The notes under the pieces: generated by a model | Databases searched by the model: none | What the model was told of the DNA's origin: nothing | The model's input: only the letters and a program-made list of their open reading frames with translations | Assembly: GCA_023565505.1 (NCBI GenBank) | Contig: JAIMBI010000003.1 | Span: 62,001-126,000 of the forward strand | Reading direction: 5' to 3' | From: Actinomycetes bacterium | GTDB taxonomy: Bacteria > Bacillota > Sulfobacillia > Sulfobacillales > JAIMBI01 | DNA length: 64,000 bases | Shown here: in pieces, positions 17,189 to 25,222 of the stretch | How positions within the stretch are numbered: position 1 is the first letter of the stretch | Layout: every line of letters begins with the position of its first letter | Position numbers and translations under genes: made by a program

Positions 17189-17807
17189 CGCGGTCGCGTG
17201 CCTCCGCCGGGCGCCGCCCCCTTTCAGCCCATCGCTCCCAGTCCCGGGGCGTGTTGACGTTGTGGAGCCATTCGACCTCGTCCCCCGACAGGACCACCGC
17301 ACGGCAGGGGACCCGCTCGAGGACCCGCCCGAGCGGAATGCCCTCGGACGGCACATCCTCGGTGGCGTCCAGGACCCCCCGATGCCAGACCGCCGCGAGG
17401 GGCTGCCGCACCGCGCCGGCGGCCGAAAGCGCCACGCCTCCGGGGATCCGGGCGGCCCACAGGCGGTCGAGCAGGGCGACCGGCACGCCCGGGAGGTCCA
17501 CGGCGAGCACCGCCAGCCACGGGGCGGCGGGGTCGAGCCGCGCGAGGGCGGCCCGGATCGCCCACCAGGGCCCCGGATACGGCACCGGGTCCACCAGATC
17601 GTCCGGACCCGCGGGGGAGCCGTACGGCAAGGCCCGCCAGACCTCGTCCACCCGGGTGGCAAGGAGGCGGACCTGCCGCCGCCACAACGGCTCCCTTTCC
17701 CATTCGATCCACGCCTTGTCCCGTCCGAACCGCGCCGACCGACCGCCCATCAGCAACAGTCCCCGGCAACCGGCGAAGCCCGCCGGCCGGTCGCCCTCGG
17801 CCGCCAT
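17181..17807 (-). CDS. mobA: Molybdenum cofactor guanylyltransferase MobA
   Basis: A 208-residue nucleotidyltransferase that attaches GMP to molybdopterin. It has the MobA start LLLMGGRSARFGRDKAWIEW (GG..SxRxGxDK), LAVDLPGVPVALLDRLW where other members have DxP, and the C-terminal HNVNTPRDW motif. Start ATG at 17807 with GGAGGCGGGG upstream. It diverges from fdhD across a 109-bp gap with a promoter-like TATACT. Confidence 0.92.
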   Translation of the reverse strand: MAAEGDRPAGFAGCRGLLLMGGRSARFGRDKAWIEWEREPLWRRQVRLLATRVDEVWRALPYGSPAGPDDLVDPVPYPGPWWAIRAALARLDPAAPWLAVLAVDLPGVPVALLDRLWAARIPGGVALSAAGAVRQPLAAVWHRGVLDATEDVPSEGIPLGRVLERVPCRAVVLSGDEVEWLHNVNTPRDWERWAERGRRPAEARDRDG

Positions 17808-17864
17808 GCCGCCCCGCCTCCGTTCCGCCCCCACGATAGCACAGCACCGGGAAACCCGCGGCGG

Positions 17865-17870
17865 TATACT
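17865..17870 (+). promoter_or_regulatory. Candidate -10 element for fdhD
   Basis: TATACT, one base from the sigma-A consensus, lies 46 bp upstream of the fdhD ATG in the short divergent region with mobA. No convincing -35 hexamer is seen at 17-bp spacing. Confidence 0.4.
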
Positions 17871-17916
17871 GGGCCCAAAAGTTCTCACACCTTGCCGCAG
17901 TGGGAGGGGTGCGGGC

Positions 17917-18810
17917 ATGGGCGAGCACGCGGGATCGGACGCCTCCGTGACCCCGGCCGACCTGAGGGGCGAACGGCCGGCGTGGACGCTTCGGGCCGAC
18001 GGCACGCTCGAGCCGACCTCGCGCCCCGCCGCGGTCGAGCGCCCGTTCACGCTGTACGTCAACGGGCGCGAGCTCGTGACCATCGTTGCCTCCCCGAGCC
18101 ATCTCCTCGAGCTTGCGCTCGGCTACCTCGCCAACGAAGGGCTCATTGCCCGGGCGGACGAGGTCACCACCCGCGTCGTGGATCCCGAGGCCGGGCAGAT
18201 CTGGCTCCACGTGCCGGGCCGGACCATCTCCGGGGTCGAGTTGGGGCGCCGCTGGCTGACGGCCTGCTGCGGCCGGGCCCGCGCGACGCTGTACTTCGCC
18301 AACGACGCGGACCTTGCCCCCGTCGGGCCGGGCGTCCGCCTGGACCCCGCGGCCATCTTCGCCCGCATGGCGGACCTCGAGGACGGCCCCCCGGCGCTCC
18401 GCCAGACGGGGGGCCTGCACTGGGCCGGCGTCGGCGACGGCAAGCGCCTGTGGGTACGCCGCGCCGACGTCGGCCGCCATAACGCCCTGGACAAGGTCGC
18501 CGGCTGGTGCCTCCTCACCGGCCGCTCCCCCGCGGGGTACGCCGTGGTCTTCTCCGGCCGGGTTTCCTCGGAGGTGGTGGTCAAGGCGGCCCGGATGGGG
18601 GCGGCCTGGATCCTCTCCAACGCCGCCCCGACGTCGCTGGCGCTGGAGCTGGCCGACACGCTCAACCTCACCGTGGTGGGCTTCGTCCGCGACGGCCGCG
18701 CCACCGTGTACACCCACCCCGAACGCCTCGGCGTCCCCCTCCCCACGACACTGCCGCCCCCGTGCCCGCCGGACGGGCCGTATGAAAGAGGAATTTCCTG
18801 GAGACCTTAA
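17917..18810 (+). CDS. fdhD: Formate dehydrogenase accessory sulfurtransferase FdhD
   Basis: A 297-residue FdhD protein, which passes sulfur from a cysteine desulfurase to the Mo/W-bis-MGD centre of formate dehydrogenase. Hallmarks are PFTLYVNGRELVTI, HLLELALGYLANEGLI, the mobile-loop cysteines in TACCGRAR, and the C-terminal DVGRHNALDKVAGW and FSGRVSSEVVVKAARMG blocks. Start ATG at 17917 with GGGAGGGG upstream. No formate dehydrogenase is in the window, but bacterial formate dehydrogenases are often selenoproteins, which fits the Sec evidence elsewhere here. Confidence 0.95.
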   Translation: MGEHAGSDASVTPADLRGERPAWTLRADGTLEPTSRPAAVERPFTLYVNGRELVTIVASPSHLLELALGYLANEGLIARADEVTTRVVDPEAGQIWLHVPGRTISGVELGRRWLTACCGRARATLYFANDADLAPVGPGVRLDPAAIFARMADLEDGPPALRQTGGLHWAGVGDGKRLWVRRADVGRHNALDKVAGWCLLTGRSPAGYAVVFSGRVSSEVVVKAARMGAAWILSNAAPTSLALELADTLNLTVVGFVRDGRATVYTHPERLGVPLPTTLPPPCPPDGPYERGISWRP

Positions 18811-18921
18811 CAGGCAAGCGGGTACCGGGATGCTCGGCCGGCAGCGCGGATTGACAAGCCTCTGCCCATGGCCGACGATTTGAAAGATGTACGGCACCCC
18901 GAGGGCGGTCGCCCATCTGTT

Positions 18922-18940
18922 CCGGGGCCGGAGGCCCCGG
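18922..18940. terminator. GC-rich hairpin after fdhD
   Basis: CCGGGGCC pairs with GGCCCCGG (8 bp) around a 3-nt loop in the gap between fdhD and the LCP-like gene. There is no T-tract, so it is only a weak terminator candidate. A TTGACA hexamer at 18851-18856, with GACGAT 17 bp later, lies just upstream and may be a promoter for the next gene. Confidence 0.3.
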
Positions 18941-18991
18941 CCTGGCCGGCGCACGCCGCCGGCTGGCCGGGTGTCGGCGAGCGCAGGAAGG

Positions 18992-19729
18992 ATGTGGGAA
19001 AGCCGCGTGGGTTTCAAGACCGGACCGTCCGCCGGCAAGCCGCCGACCGTCGCATCCGTGCCGACCTTCGCGTCGCGCCTCCTGTGGGGTCTCGTCGCGG
19101 CGGTGCTGGTGGGCGCGGTGCTCCTGGTGCTCTCGGTGGTGCGCCCCAACCGCGGCGTCGACGAGCTGGCCGAGACGCCGCGGGTCGTCCTGGTGGCAAT
19201 GTCGGGTACTCCGGAACAGCCCGGATTCGCCGGATTCCTGGCCATCCTGAACCCGGCCAGCCGGGTGGTCAAGGTGGTCCCGGTACCAGGCACCCTGCCC
19301 GTGGTCGCGCCGAGCGACCCCCTGTGGTCGGAGGCCCCTCGCCTGACGCCCAGGCAGATCGCCGCCGTGGTCGGCCGGGACCTCCACATCCCGGTTTCGG
19401 GCTATTTCATCGTCGACGCGCCGGAGGCCCAGGCGGTGCTGAGCGCGCTGGCGGCCAGCGCCCCGGGTTGGCCCGCCCACCTGACGTCCGACCAGCTGCT
19501 GCGGGCCCTGGGCTGGCCCTACGGCATCCCGGGGGCCCAAGGGCAGCTCGACGCGCTCCAAGCCATCATCACCGGCCTGCCGGAGCTGCCGCCGAGCCAG
19601 GACCCTCTGCTCAACGTGGCGCTCAAAGCCTCGCACACCAACCTGTCGCTCTATCAGATGTTCATGCTCGCCACCTACATCCGGGGCGACACGCTGGAAC
19701 TGGCGCCGGCGAAGGGGGTGGGACGATGA
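18992..19729 (+). CDS. LCP-like (LytR-CpsA-Psr type) membrane-anchored protein
   Basis: About 245 residues. One N-terminal transmembrane helix (LLWGLVAAVLVGAVLLVLSVV, about residues 32-52) is followed by an extracytoplasmic domain of LCP style: VVLVAMSG, GFAGFLAILNPASRVVKVVPVPG, then VSGYFIVDAPEAQAVLSAL. LCP proteins attach glycopolymers to peptidoglycan. The match is partial; I do not see the Arg cluster that binds the polyprenyl phosphate, so LCP-like is the safe call. The start is uncertain (ATG 18992 has an AGGAAGG that is too close; GTG 19007 is possible). The stop overlaps the next start as ATGA. Confidence 0.6.
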   Translation: MWESRVGFKTGPSAGKPPTVASVPTFASRLLWGLVAAVLVGAVLLVLSVVRPNRGVDELAETPRVVLVAMSGTPEQPGFAGFLAILNPASRVVKVVPVPGTLPVVAPSDPLWSEAPRLTPRQIAAVVGRDLHIPVSGYFIVDAPEAQAVLSALAASAPGWPAHLTSDQLLRALGWPYGIPGAQGQLDALQAIITGLPELPPSQDPLLNVALKASHTNLSLYQMFMLATYIRGDTLELAPAKGVGR

Positions 19730-20943
19730 GCCGCGCCGCACCCGCGCTCCGCCCCCGGGCCGAAGGGCGCCGGGTCCGCGACCCCGCCCTCGAGATCCGC
19801 AGTTGGGGGCTCTTGGCGGCCATCGTGGTGCTCTCCCGCCTCCTCGTCTTCGAGGAGGGCGCGTTGGCGTTCCTGTACCTGCCCCACGCCTGGGTGCAGG
19901 ACGTGCCGGGCTACCTCCCGCCGCCCGGGGGGTTCTGGTTCCAGACGCTTCTGGGGCCGTGGGCCCACTGGGACGGATACTGGTACCTGTCCATCGCCCA
20001 CCTCGGCTATGCCGGCCGACCGCTGGCGACGGCCTTCTTCCCGTTGTACCCGCTCCTGCTGCGGGCCCTCGGCGGGACGGTGTTGGCCGGCGTGCTGGCA
20101 TCGACCGTGGCGTTCGTCGTCGCCCTGGGGATCATCCACCGCCTCGCGGCCGAGGTGCTCTCGCCCCGCGCGGCGTGGTTCACGGTGCTGGCCCTGGCCT
20201 TCTTCCCCACCAGCTTCTACTTCAACGCCGTCTACCCCGAGTCGCTGTTCCTCCTGCTGGCCGCCGGCACGTACCTGGCCGCGCGGCGCGGCCGGCTGGG
20301 CCTGGCCGCGGGGTTGGCGGGCCTGGCCTCGGCCACGTCCATCTACGGCCTCTTCCTCGCCGTCCCGCTGGCCGCCGCGCTCTGGCGCCGCCGCGCCCCC
20401 GCCCCCCTGTGGCTTTGGCTGGCGCTCGTGCCGGCGGGCCTGCTCGGGTACATGGCGACCCTCTTCGAGGCGTTCGGCAACCCCATCATCTTCCAGTCGG
20501 TCCAGAGCAACTGGGGACGGGCCTTCGCGCCGCTCTGGGTGACCGTCCGCGAAGCGGTAACGCAAGCCGTGGCCAACGTCCCCGCGGTGGTGTCCTTCCC
20601 GCGGCTGTTCGCCACCGGCCAGCCCACCGACACGGCGAGCAACGTGTGGAACCTCCTGTTCGCCGCCGTTGCGGTGTGGCTCCTGGTCCTGGCGATCCGG
20701 CGCCTGCCGTGGGAGTACTGGCTGTTCAGTCTGCTGGTCGTGGCCGTCCCCTTCTCCTACCCGTCGGCCGCGGTGCCGCTCATGTCCGTCCCCCGGCTGC
20801 TCCTGGCCGCCTGGCCGCTGTTCCTGGCCTTGGGGGACCGCCTGGCGGGCTCCCCGACGGCGCTCAAGGCTTACCTCTGGCTCTCGGGGGCGGCCGGCCT
20901 GGTCCTCGTCGCCTTGTTCACGACGGCCCACTGGGTTGCCTGA
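19726..20943 (+). CDS. Polytopic membrane protein, mannosyltransferase-like (GT-C fold)
   Basis: A 405-residue protein with about ten hydrophobic helices. The first loop has WAHWDGYWYLSIAHLGY, close to the WDxxWY pattern of PIG-V/GPI mannosyltransferase-like bacterial membrane proteins, followed by AFFPLYPLLLRAL and FFPTSFYFNAVYPESLFLLL, both typical of that group. Such proteins transfer sugars from lipid-linked donors outside the membrane. Coupled to the LCP-like gene by ATGA and located upstream of rml genes, it may help make a rhamnose-containing surface polymer (inference). Confidence 0.75.
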   Translation: MSRAAPALRPRAEGRRVRDPALEIRSWGLLAAIVVLSRLLVFEEGALAFLYLPHAWVQDVPGYLPPPGGFWFQTLLGPWAHWDGYWYLSIAHLGYAGRPLATAFFPLYPLLLRALGGTVLAGVLASTVAFVVALGIIHRLAAEVLSPRAAWFTVLALAFFPTSFYFNAVYPESLFLLLAAGTYLAARRGRLGLAAGLAGLASATSIYGLFLAVPLAAALWRRRAPAPLWLWLALVPAGLLGYMATLFEAFGNPIIFQSVQSNWGRAFAPLWVTVREAVTQAVANVPAVVSFPRLFATGQPTDTASNVWNLLFAAVAVWLLVLAIRRLPWEYWLFSLLVVAVPFSYPSAAVPLMSVPRLLLAAWPLFLALGDRLAGSPTALKAYLWLSGAAGLVLVALFTTAHWVA

Positions 20944-20975
20944 GGCCCCGGGCGGGTGTGTGCTAAACTCGCGAC

Positions 20976-21611
20976 ATGACGACAGGGTGCGCGCCCGACG
21001 GGGAGCGGCTCGGCACGGCGTGGGGCCATTATCCCCCGGCCGTGCGCCGCCTCGTGTTGGCCCGGGGCTTCCGGAGCCTGGGTCAGGGGCTGATGGTGGT
21101 GGACTTTTCCCTATACCTGCGGGCCTTGGGGTGGCACGCGGGCCAGCCGGAGGAGATCCCGGTTCTCACGCCGCGTGACGGGATCCCGGTCGGGACCGGA
21201 CCCAGGGCCGGTCGACCGGTCGGCACGGAGGGCGGGCCGGGCAGGGGGGCCAAGAGCCCCGGGTTGACGCCGGAGCCCAGCGCCACCAGGAGGAACAGCG
21301 GCCGGAAGGGCCAGGGCGCCCGGAAGCCGTCGCGCGAGCTCGTGAACCGCGGCTCCCTCGGCCTGCGTCAGGCCGTGTCGGTGAGCCTCACCCGCGATAC
21401 CCGGAGCGGGCTCGCCGCGGGTCTCAGCACCGCGTCGATGCGCCTGCCGGCGTCGGTGGGGCCGCTGGTCGCCGGCTGGCTGATGGACAGCGGCAACCTC
21501 GCCCTGCCGTTCTTCCTGGGTGCGGCCGTGCAGCTGGGCTACGCGGTGCTCTACGGCCGGCTCTTCGGCCACCTGGACCAGGACTTGAGCCGCCTGGCCG
21601 CGAAGACCTAG
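20976..21611 (+). pseudogene. Remnant of an MFS transporter, internally deleted or rearranged
   Basis: The reading frame starts as an MFS protein (PAVRRLVLARGFRSLGQGLMVVDFSLYLRALGW, TM1) and ends as one (GLAAGLSTASMRLPASVGPLVAGWLMDSG, then LPFFLGAAVQLGYAVLYG, last two helices). Only about 211 residues remain against about 400 in the family. The middle (about 21165-21350) is hydrophilic and repeat-like in this frame. On the opposite strand the same DNA encodes a hydrophobic, MFS-like stretch (FRPLFLLVALGSGVNPG), so part of the gene may be inverted. It is unlikely to transport anything. Confidence 0.6.
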
Positions 21612-21661
21612 GAGACGACAGGCGTCGCGGGGCGCCGGGGCACACAACGGAGGGATGCGCC

Positions 21662-22726
21662 ATCAAGGGACTCATCCTCGCCGGGGGGACGGGATCGCGG
21701 CTCCGCCCCCTCACCTACACCGGCGCGAAGCAGCTGCTCCCGGTGGCCAACCGCCCCATCCTGCACTACGCCCTCGAGGCGGTGGTGGCGGCCGGCATCA
21801 CGGACGTGGGGATGGTCGTGGGCGACACCGCAGCCGAGATCGAGGCGGCCTGCGGCGACGGCCGCGCCTTCGGCTGTCGGATCACCTACATCCGCCAACC
21901 CGCGCCCCTCGGGCTGGCCCACGCGGTCCAGACCGCCCGGCCGTTCCTGGGCGACGCCCCCTTTCTCATGTACCTCGGGGACAACCTGCTCAAGGGCGGC
22001 GTCACCGAGCTGGTCCAGGCCTTCCGCGCCGCCGACTGGGACGCCGCCATCCTGCTCACCCCCGTGCCCCACCCGGAGCAGTTCGGCGTGGCCGTGGTCG
22101 AGGGCGGCCGCGTCGTCCGCCTGGTCGAGAAGCCGCGCGTCCCGCCGTCCAACCTGGCCCTCGTCGGCGTCTACCTCTTCCGACCGTCCGTGCACGCCGC
22201 CATCGCCACCCTCACCCCCTCGTGGCGGGGCGAGCTGGAGATCACGGACGCGCTGCAGCGGCTCATCGACGCCGGCCGGACCGTCCATGCCGAGACGGTG
22301 ACCGGGTGGTGGAAGGACACCGGCCGCCCGGAGGACGTGCTGGAGGCCAACCGCCTCGTGCTCGAGGACCTGGTCCCCCGCGTGGCCGGCACCGTCGACG
22401 CCGCCTCCCGGCTCGACGGGCGGGTGGTGGTGGAGGCCGGCGCCCGGATCGTCCGGAGCACGGTGCGGGGCCCGGCCATCATCGGTCCCGACGCCCTGGT
22501 GGAAGACAGCTTCGTCGGCCCCTTCACAAGCCTCGGCCCCCGGGTGGTGGTGCGCGAGACGGAGATCGAGCACAGCGTGGTGATGGCCGACACGGTGCTG
22601 GAGGCGGTCCCCGGCCGGCTCGACGGGTGCCTCCTCGGCCGGGGCGTCCGGGTCGCCCGCCGGCGCGACGCCCCCCGGGCGTTCCGGCTCGTGCTCGGCG
22701 ACCAGTCGCACGTGGAGGTGTTGTGA
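21662..22726 (+). CDS. rmlA: Glucose-1-phosphate thymidylyltransferase, long form; apparent ATC start
   Basis: A 354-residue enzyme making dTDP-glucose from glucose-1-phosphate and dTTP, first step to dTDP-rhamnose. N-terminal LILAGGTGSRLRPLTYTGAKQLLPVAN is the nucleotide-binding signature, and FLMYLGDNLLKGGV and RLVEKPRVPPSNLALVGVYLF follow. From about residue 240 there is a left-handed beta-helix as in long StrD-type enzymes (about 355 residues). The family N terminus MKxLxLAGG aligns exactly with ATC AAG GGA CTC at 21662. GGAGGG lies 7 nt before this ATC, and no ATG, GTG or TTG is nearby in frame. An ATG at 21655 is out of frame. Thus either ATC is the initiator or there is a 1-nt error just after ATG. 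Confidence 0.88.
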   Translation: MKGLILAGGTGSRLRPLTYTGAKQLLPVANRPILHYALEAVVAAGITDVGMVVGDTAAEIEAACGDGRAFGCRITYIRQPAPLGLAHAVQTARPFLGDAPFLMYLGDNLLKGGVTELVQAFRAADWDAAILLTPVPHPEQFGVAVVEGGRVVRLVEKPRVPPSNLALVGVYLFRPSVHAAIATLTPSWRGELEITDALQRLIDAGRTVHAETVTGWWKDTGRPEDVLEANRLVLEDLVPRVAGTVDAASRLDGRVVVEAGARIVRSTVRGPAIIGPDALVEDSFVGPFTSLGPRVVVRETEIEHSVVMADTVLEAVPGRLDGCLLGRGVRVARRRDAPRAFRLVLGDQSHVEVL

Positions 22727-22727
22727 G

Positions 22728-23198
22728 GTGAACCCGCCGCCCCGCATCGCGGGCGTCCGCTACAAGCCCCTGGTCCGCCATCCGGACGACCGGGGCTTCT
22801 TCCAGGAGATCCTGCGCGCGGACGAGGGTCTTCTGAGCCGCTTCGGCCAGGCGTCGCTCTCGCTCAGCTACCCCGGGGTCATCAAGGCGTTCCACTACCA
22901 CGAACGCCAGGACGACCTCTGGTTCTTCCCCGTGGGCCACGCGCAGGTGGTGCTGTACGACCGCCGCCCGGACTCGCCCACCCACGGCGTCACGGACGTC
23001 TTCTACCTGGGCGAGCACATCCCCGCCCTGGTGCTGATCCCCGCCGGGGTGGCCCACGGCTACCGGGTGCTCGGGAACACCCCGCTCCAGATCGTGTACT
23101 TCACCACGGAGCCGTACAATCCCGCTGCCCCCGACGAGTACCGAATCCCGTGGGACGACCCGACCATCGGGTTCGACTGGACCACGCGGTTCCGCTGA
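22728..23198 (+). CDS. rmlC: dTDP-4-dehydrorhamnose 3,5-epimerase-like protein
   Basis: A 156-residue cupin of the RmlC family. DDRGFFQEILRAD, FGQASLSLSYPGVIKAFHYHERQDDLWFFPVG and LIPAGVAHGYRVLG follow the family order, including the His in FHYH and the Asp/Tyr region. It is a little shorter than the usual 180 residues. The GTG start at 22728 lies 1 bp after the rmlA stop, with GTGAGG overlapping the junction. It acts on dTDP-4-keto-6-deoxyglucose made by RmlB. Confidence 0.88.
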   Translation: MNPPPRIAGVRYKPLVRHPDDRGFFQEILRADEGLLSRFGQASLSLSYPGVIKAFHYHERQDDLWFFPVGHAQVVLYDRRPDSPTHGVTDVFYLGEHIPALVLIPAGVAHGYRVLGNTPLQIVYFTTEPYNPAAPDEYRIPWDDPTIGFDWTTRFR

Positions 23199-23215
23199 GC
23201 GACAGGAGGATCCCC

Positions 23216-24232
23216 ATGCGGCTTCTGGTCACCGGCGGCCTCGGCTTCATCGGGAGCCACTTCATCCGCTGGGCCCTCGCCCAGGACCCCGCCGTCACCG
23301 TGGTCAACCTCGACGCCCAGACGTACGCCGGCGACCCGGCGAACCTGGCGGACGTCGACCCGGCCCGGTACACCTGGATCCGCGGCGACATCCGGGACCC
23401 CGAGGCGGTCGCCCGGGCGTTCGCCGCCGGCGTCGACGCGGTGGTGCACTGCGCCGCCGAGTCCCACGTGGACCGGAGTCTCCTGAGCGCCGAGGCCTGC
23501 CTGACCACGAACGTCCTGGGCACCCAGGTGCTCCTCGACGCGGCCCGGACCCACGGGGTCCGCCGGTTCGTGCACGTCTCCACCGACGAGGTCTACGGCG
23601 CGCTGGCCCCGGACGAGCCGCCGGCCACGGAGGCCCACGCCCTGGCCCCGCGCAGCCCCTACGCGGCCAGCAAGGCCGCCGCCGACCTGTTGGTGGGCGC
23701 GGCCGTGGCCACTTGGAACCTGCCCGCGGTCATCACCCGCGGCACCAACACCTACGGCCCCTTCCAGCATCCCGAGAAGTTCATCCCCCTGTTCATCACC
23801 CACGCCCTGGAAGGCCGCGACCTTCCCCTCTACGGCGACGGGCTGCAGATCCGCGACTGGCTCCACGTGACCGACCACGTGGCGGCCATCTGGACGGTGC
23901 TCGAACGGGGGCGCGTGGGGGCGGTGTACAACATCGGCGCCCGGAACGAACAGCCCAACCGGGCCGTGGCCGAACGCATCTGCGCGCTCTTGGGGGTCGA
24001 CCCGGCCCGGATCCGGTCCGTGGCCGACCGGCCGGGGCACGACCGGCGCTACGCGCTGGACCCGACACGCCTCGAGACGGAATTGGGCTGGCGGCCCCGG
24101 GTGCCGTTTGCGGAAGGGCTGGCGGAGACCGTCCGGTGGTACGCCACCCACCGCGCCTGGTGGGAGCGTCGCCGCGACGCCACGTTCTGGACCTACTACC
24201 GGCAGCAGTACGGGGAGCGGCTCCGTCCGTGA
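23216..24232 (+). CDS. rmlB: dTDP-glucose 4,6-dehydratase
   Basis: A 338-residue extended SDR. NAD-binding TGGLGFIGSHF at residues 6-16, AAESHVDRS (family-specific), HVSTDEVYG with catalytic Thr-Asp-Glu, YAASK as the YxxxK pair, and TRGTNTYGPFQHPEKFIPLF. Start ATG at 23216 with GACAGGAGG upstream. The stop overlaps the rmlD GTG start (GTGA). Complete and canonical. Confidence 0.95.
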   Translation: MRLLVTGGLGFIGSHFIRWALAQDPAVTVVNLDAQTYAGDPANLADVDPARYTWIRGDIRDPEAVARAFAAGVDAVVHCAAESHVDRSLLSAEACLTTNVLGTQVLLDAARTHGVRRFVHVSTDEVYGALAPDEPPATEAHALAPRSPYAASKAAADLLVGAAVATWNLPAVITRGTNTYGPFQHPEKFIPLFITHALEGRDLPLYGDGLQIRDWLHVTDHVAAIWTVLERGRVGAVYNIGARNEQPNRAVAERICALLGVDPARIRSVADRPGHDRRYALDPTRLETELGWRPRVPFAEGLAETVRWYATHRAWWERRRDATFWTYYRQQYGERLRP

Positions 24233-25119
24233 AGCGGCACCTGGTCGTCGGGGCCCACGGCCAGGTGGGGCGGCACCTGGTGCGGGCGCTCGCCGCCCGC
24301 GGCGAGCCGGTGGTCCGGGCCGGGCGGCGGGAACCGGCCGACCTCCTCCTGGACCTCGACCGGCCGGAGACGCTCCCGCAGGCCCTGGCCGGGCTCCGCG
24401 CCGACATCCTGTGGCTCTGCGCCGCCTACACCCACGTCGACGGCTGCGAGGCCGACCCCGACCGCTCCCGCCGGATCAACCTCGACAGCCCCGCCGTCCT
24501 GGCCCGGTGGGCGGCGGCCTCCGGCTGCCGCGTCGTGTTCTTCTCCACGGACTATGTCTTCGACGGTCGGGCCGGTCCCTATACCGAAGCCGACCCGCCC
24601 CACCCGCTGTCGGTGTACGGCCGCCACAAGCAGGCCGCCGAAGAGGTGCTGGCGGCAACCCTGGGACCCCGGGCCCTGGTGGTGCGGACGGCCTGGGTAT
24701 ACAGTCGCGATCCCGGCGGCACCAACTTCTTCGAGCAGGTACGGGCGGCCCTCACGGCCGGGCGACCGCTGGCGGTGGCGGCGGACCAGTTCGGCAACCC
24801 CACCTACGCCCCGGACCTGGTCGACGCGGTCCTGGCCCTGGTCGACCGCCGCGCCGCCGGCCTCTTTCACGTGGCCGGCGCCACCGTCATGACGCGGGCG
24901 GCCTTCGCCGAGGCGATTCGGGCCGCCTTGGGCGGGCCGCCGGACCTCATCCGGCCGGTCGCGACCCGGGATCTCGGCCAACGGGCGCCCCGCCCGTTGC
25001 GCGCGGGCCTGGTCACCACCAAACTCCAAGCGGTCGTGGGCTTCGTGCCCCGCCCGCCGGAACCCGTCCTGGCGGAGCTGGCCCGGACCGCCTCCCCGGA
25101 GTCTCCCGCCTCGTCGTAA
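24229..25119 (+). CDS. rmlD: dTDP-4-dehydrorhamnose reductase
   Basis: A 296-residue RmlD-type reductase finishing dTDP-L-rhamnose. N-terminal VVGAHGQVGRHLV (GxxGQVG), CAAYTHVDGCEADPDRSRRIN, FFSTDYVFDGRAGPYTE, and the catalytic YGRHK are all in place, then VRTAWVYS and DQFGNPTYAPDL. GTG start coupled to the rmlB stop. The four rml genes form one plus-strand operon in the order A-C-B-D. Confidence 0.93.
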   Translation: MKRHLVVGAHGQVGRHLVRALAARGEPVVRAGRREPADLLLDLDRPETLPQALAGLRADILWLCAAYTHVDGCEADPDRSRRINLDSPAVLARWAAASGCRVVFFSTDYVFDGRAGPYTEADPPHPLSVYGRHKQAAEEVLAATLGPRALVVRTAWVYSRDPGGTNFFEQVRAALTAGRPLAVAADQFGNPTYAPDLVDAVLALVDRRAAGLFHVAGATVMTRAAFAEAIRAALGGPPDLIRPVATRDLGQRAPRPLRAGLVTTKLQAVVGFVPRPPEPVLAELARTASPESPASS

Positions 25120-25222
25120 TTCCGCCACAATAGTTGCCCCGAGGCAGCCCGGCGGTGCCATCATGAGAGGAGACGCCGCGTCACACGACGCGGCCGCCAC
25201 GCTGCGAGGGGAGGAGTGGCTC

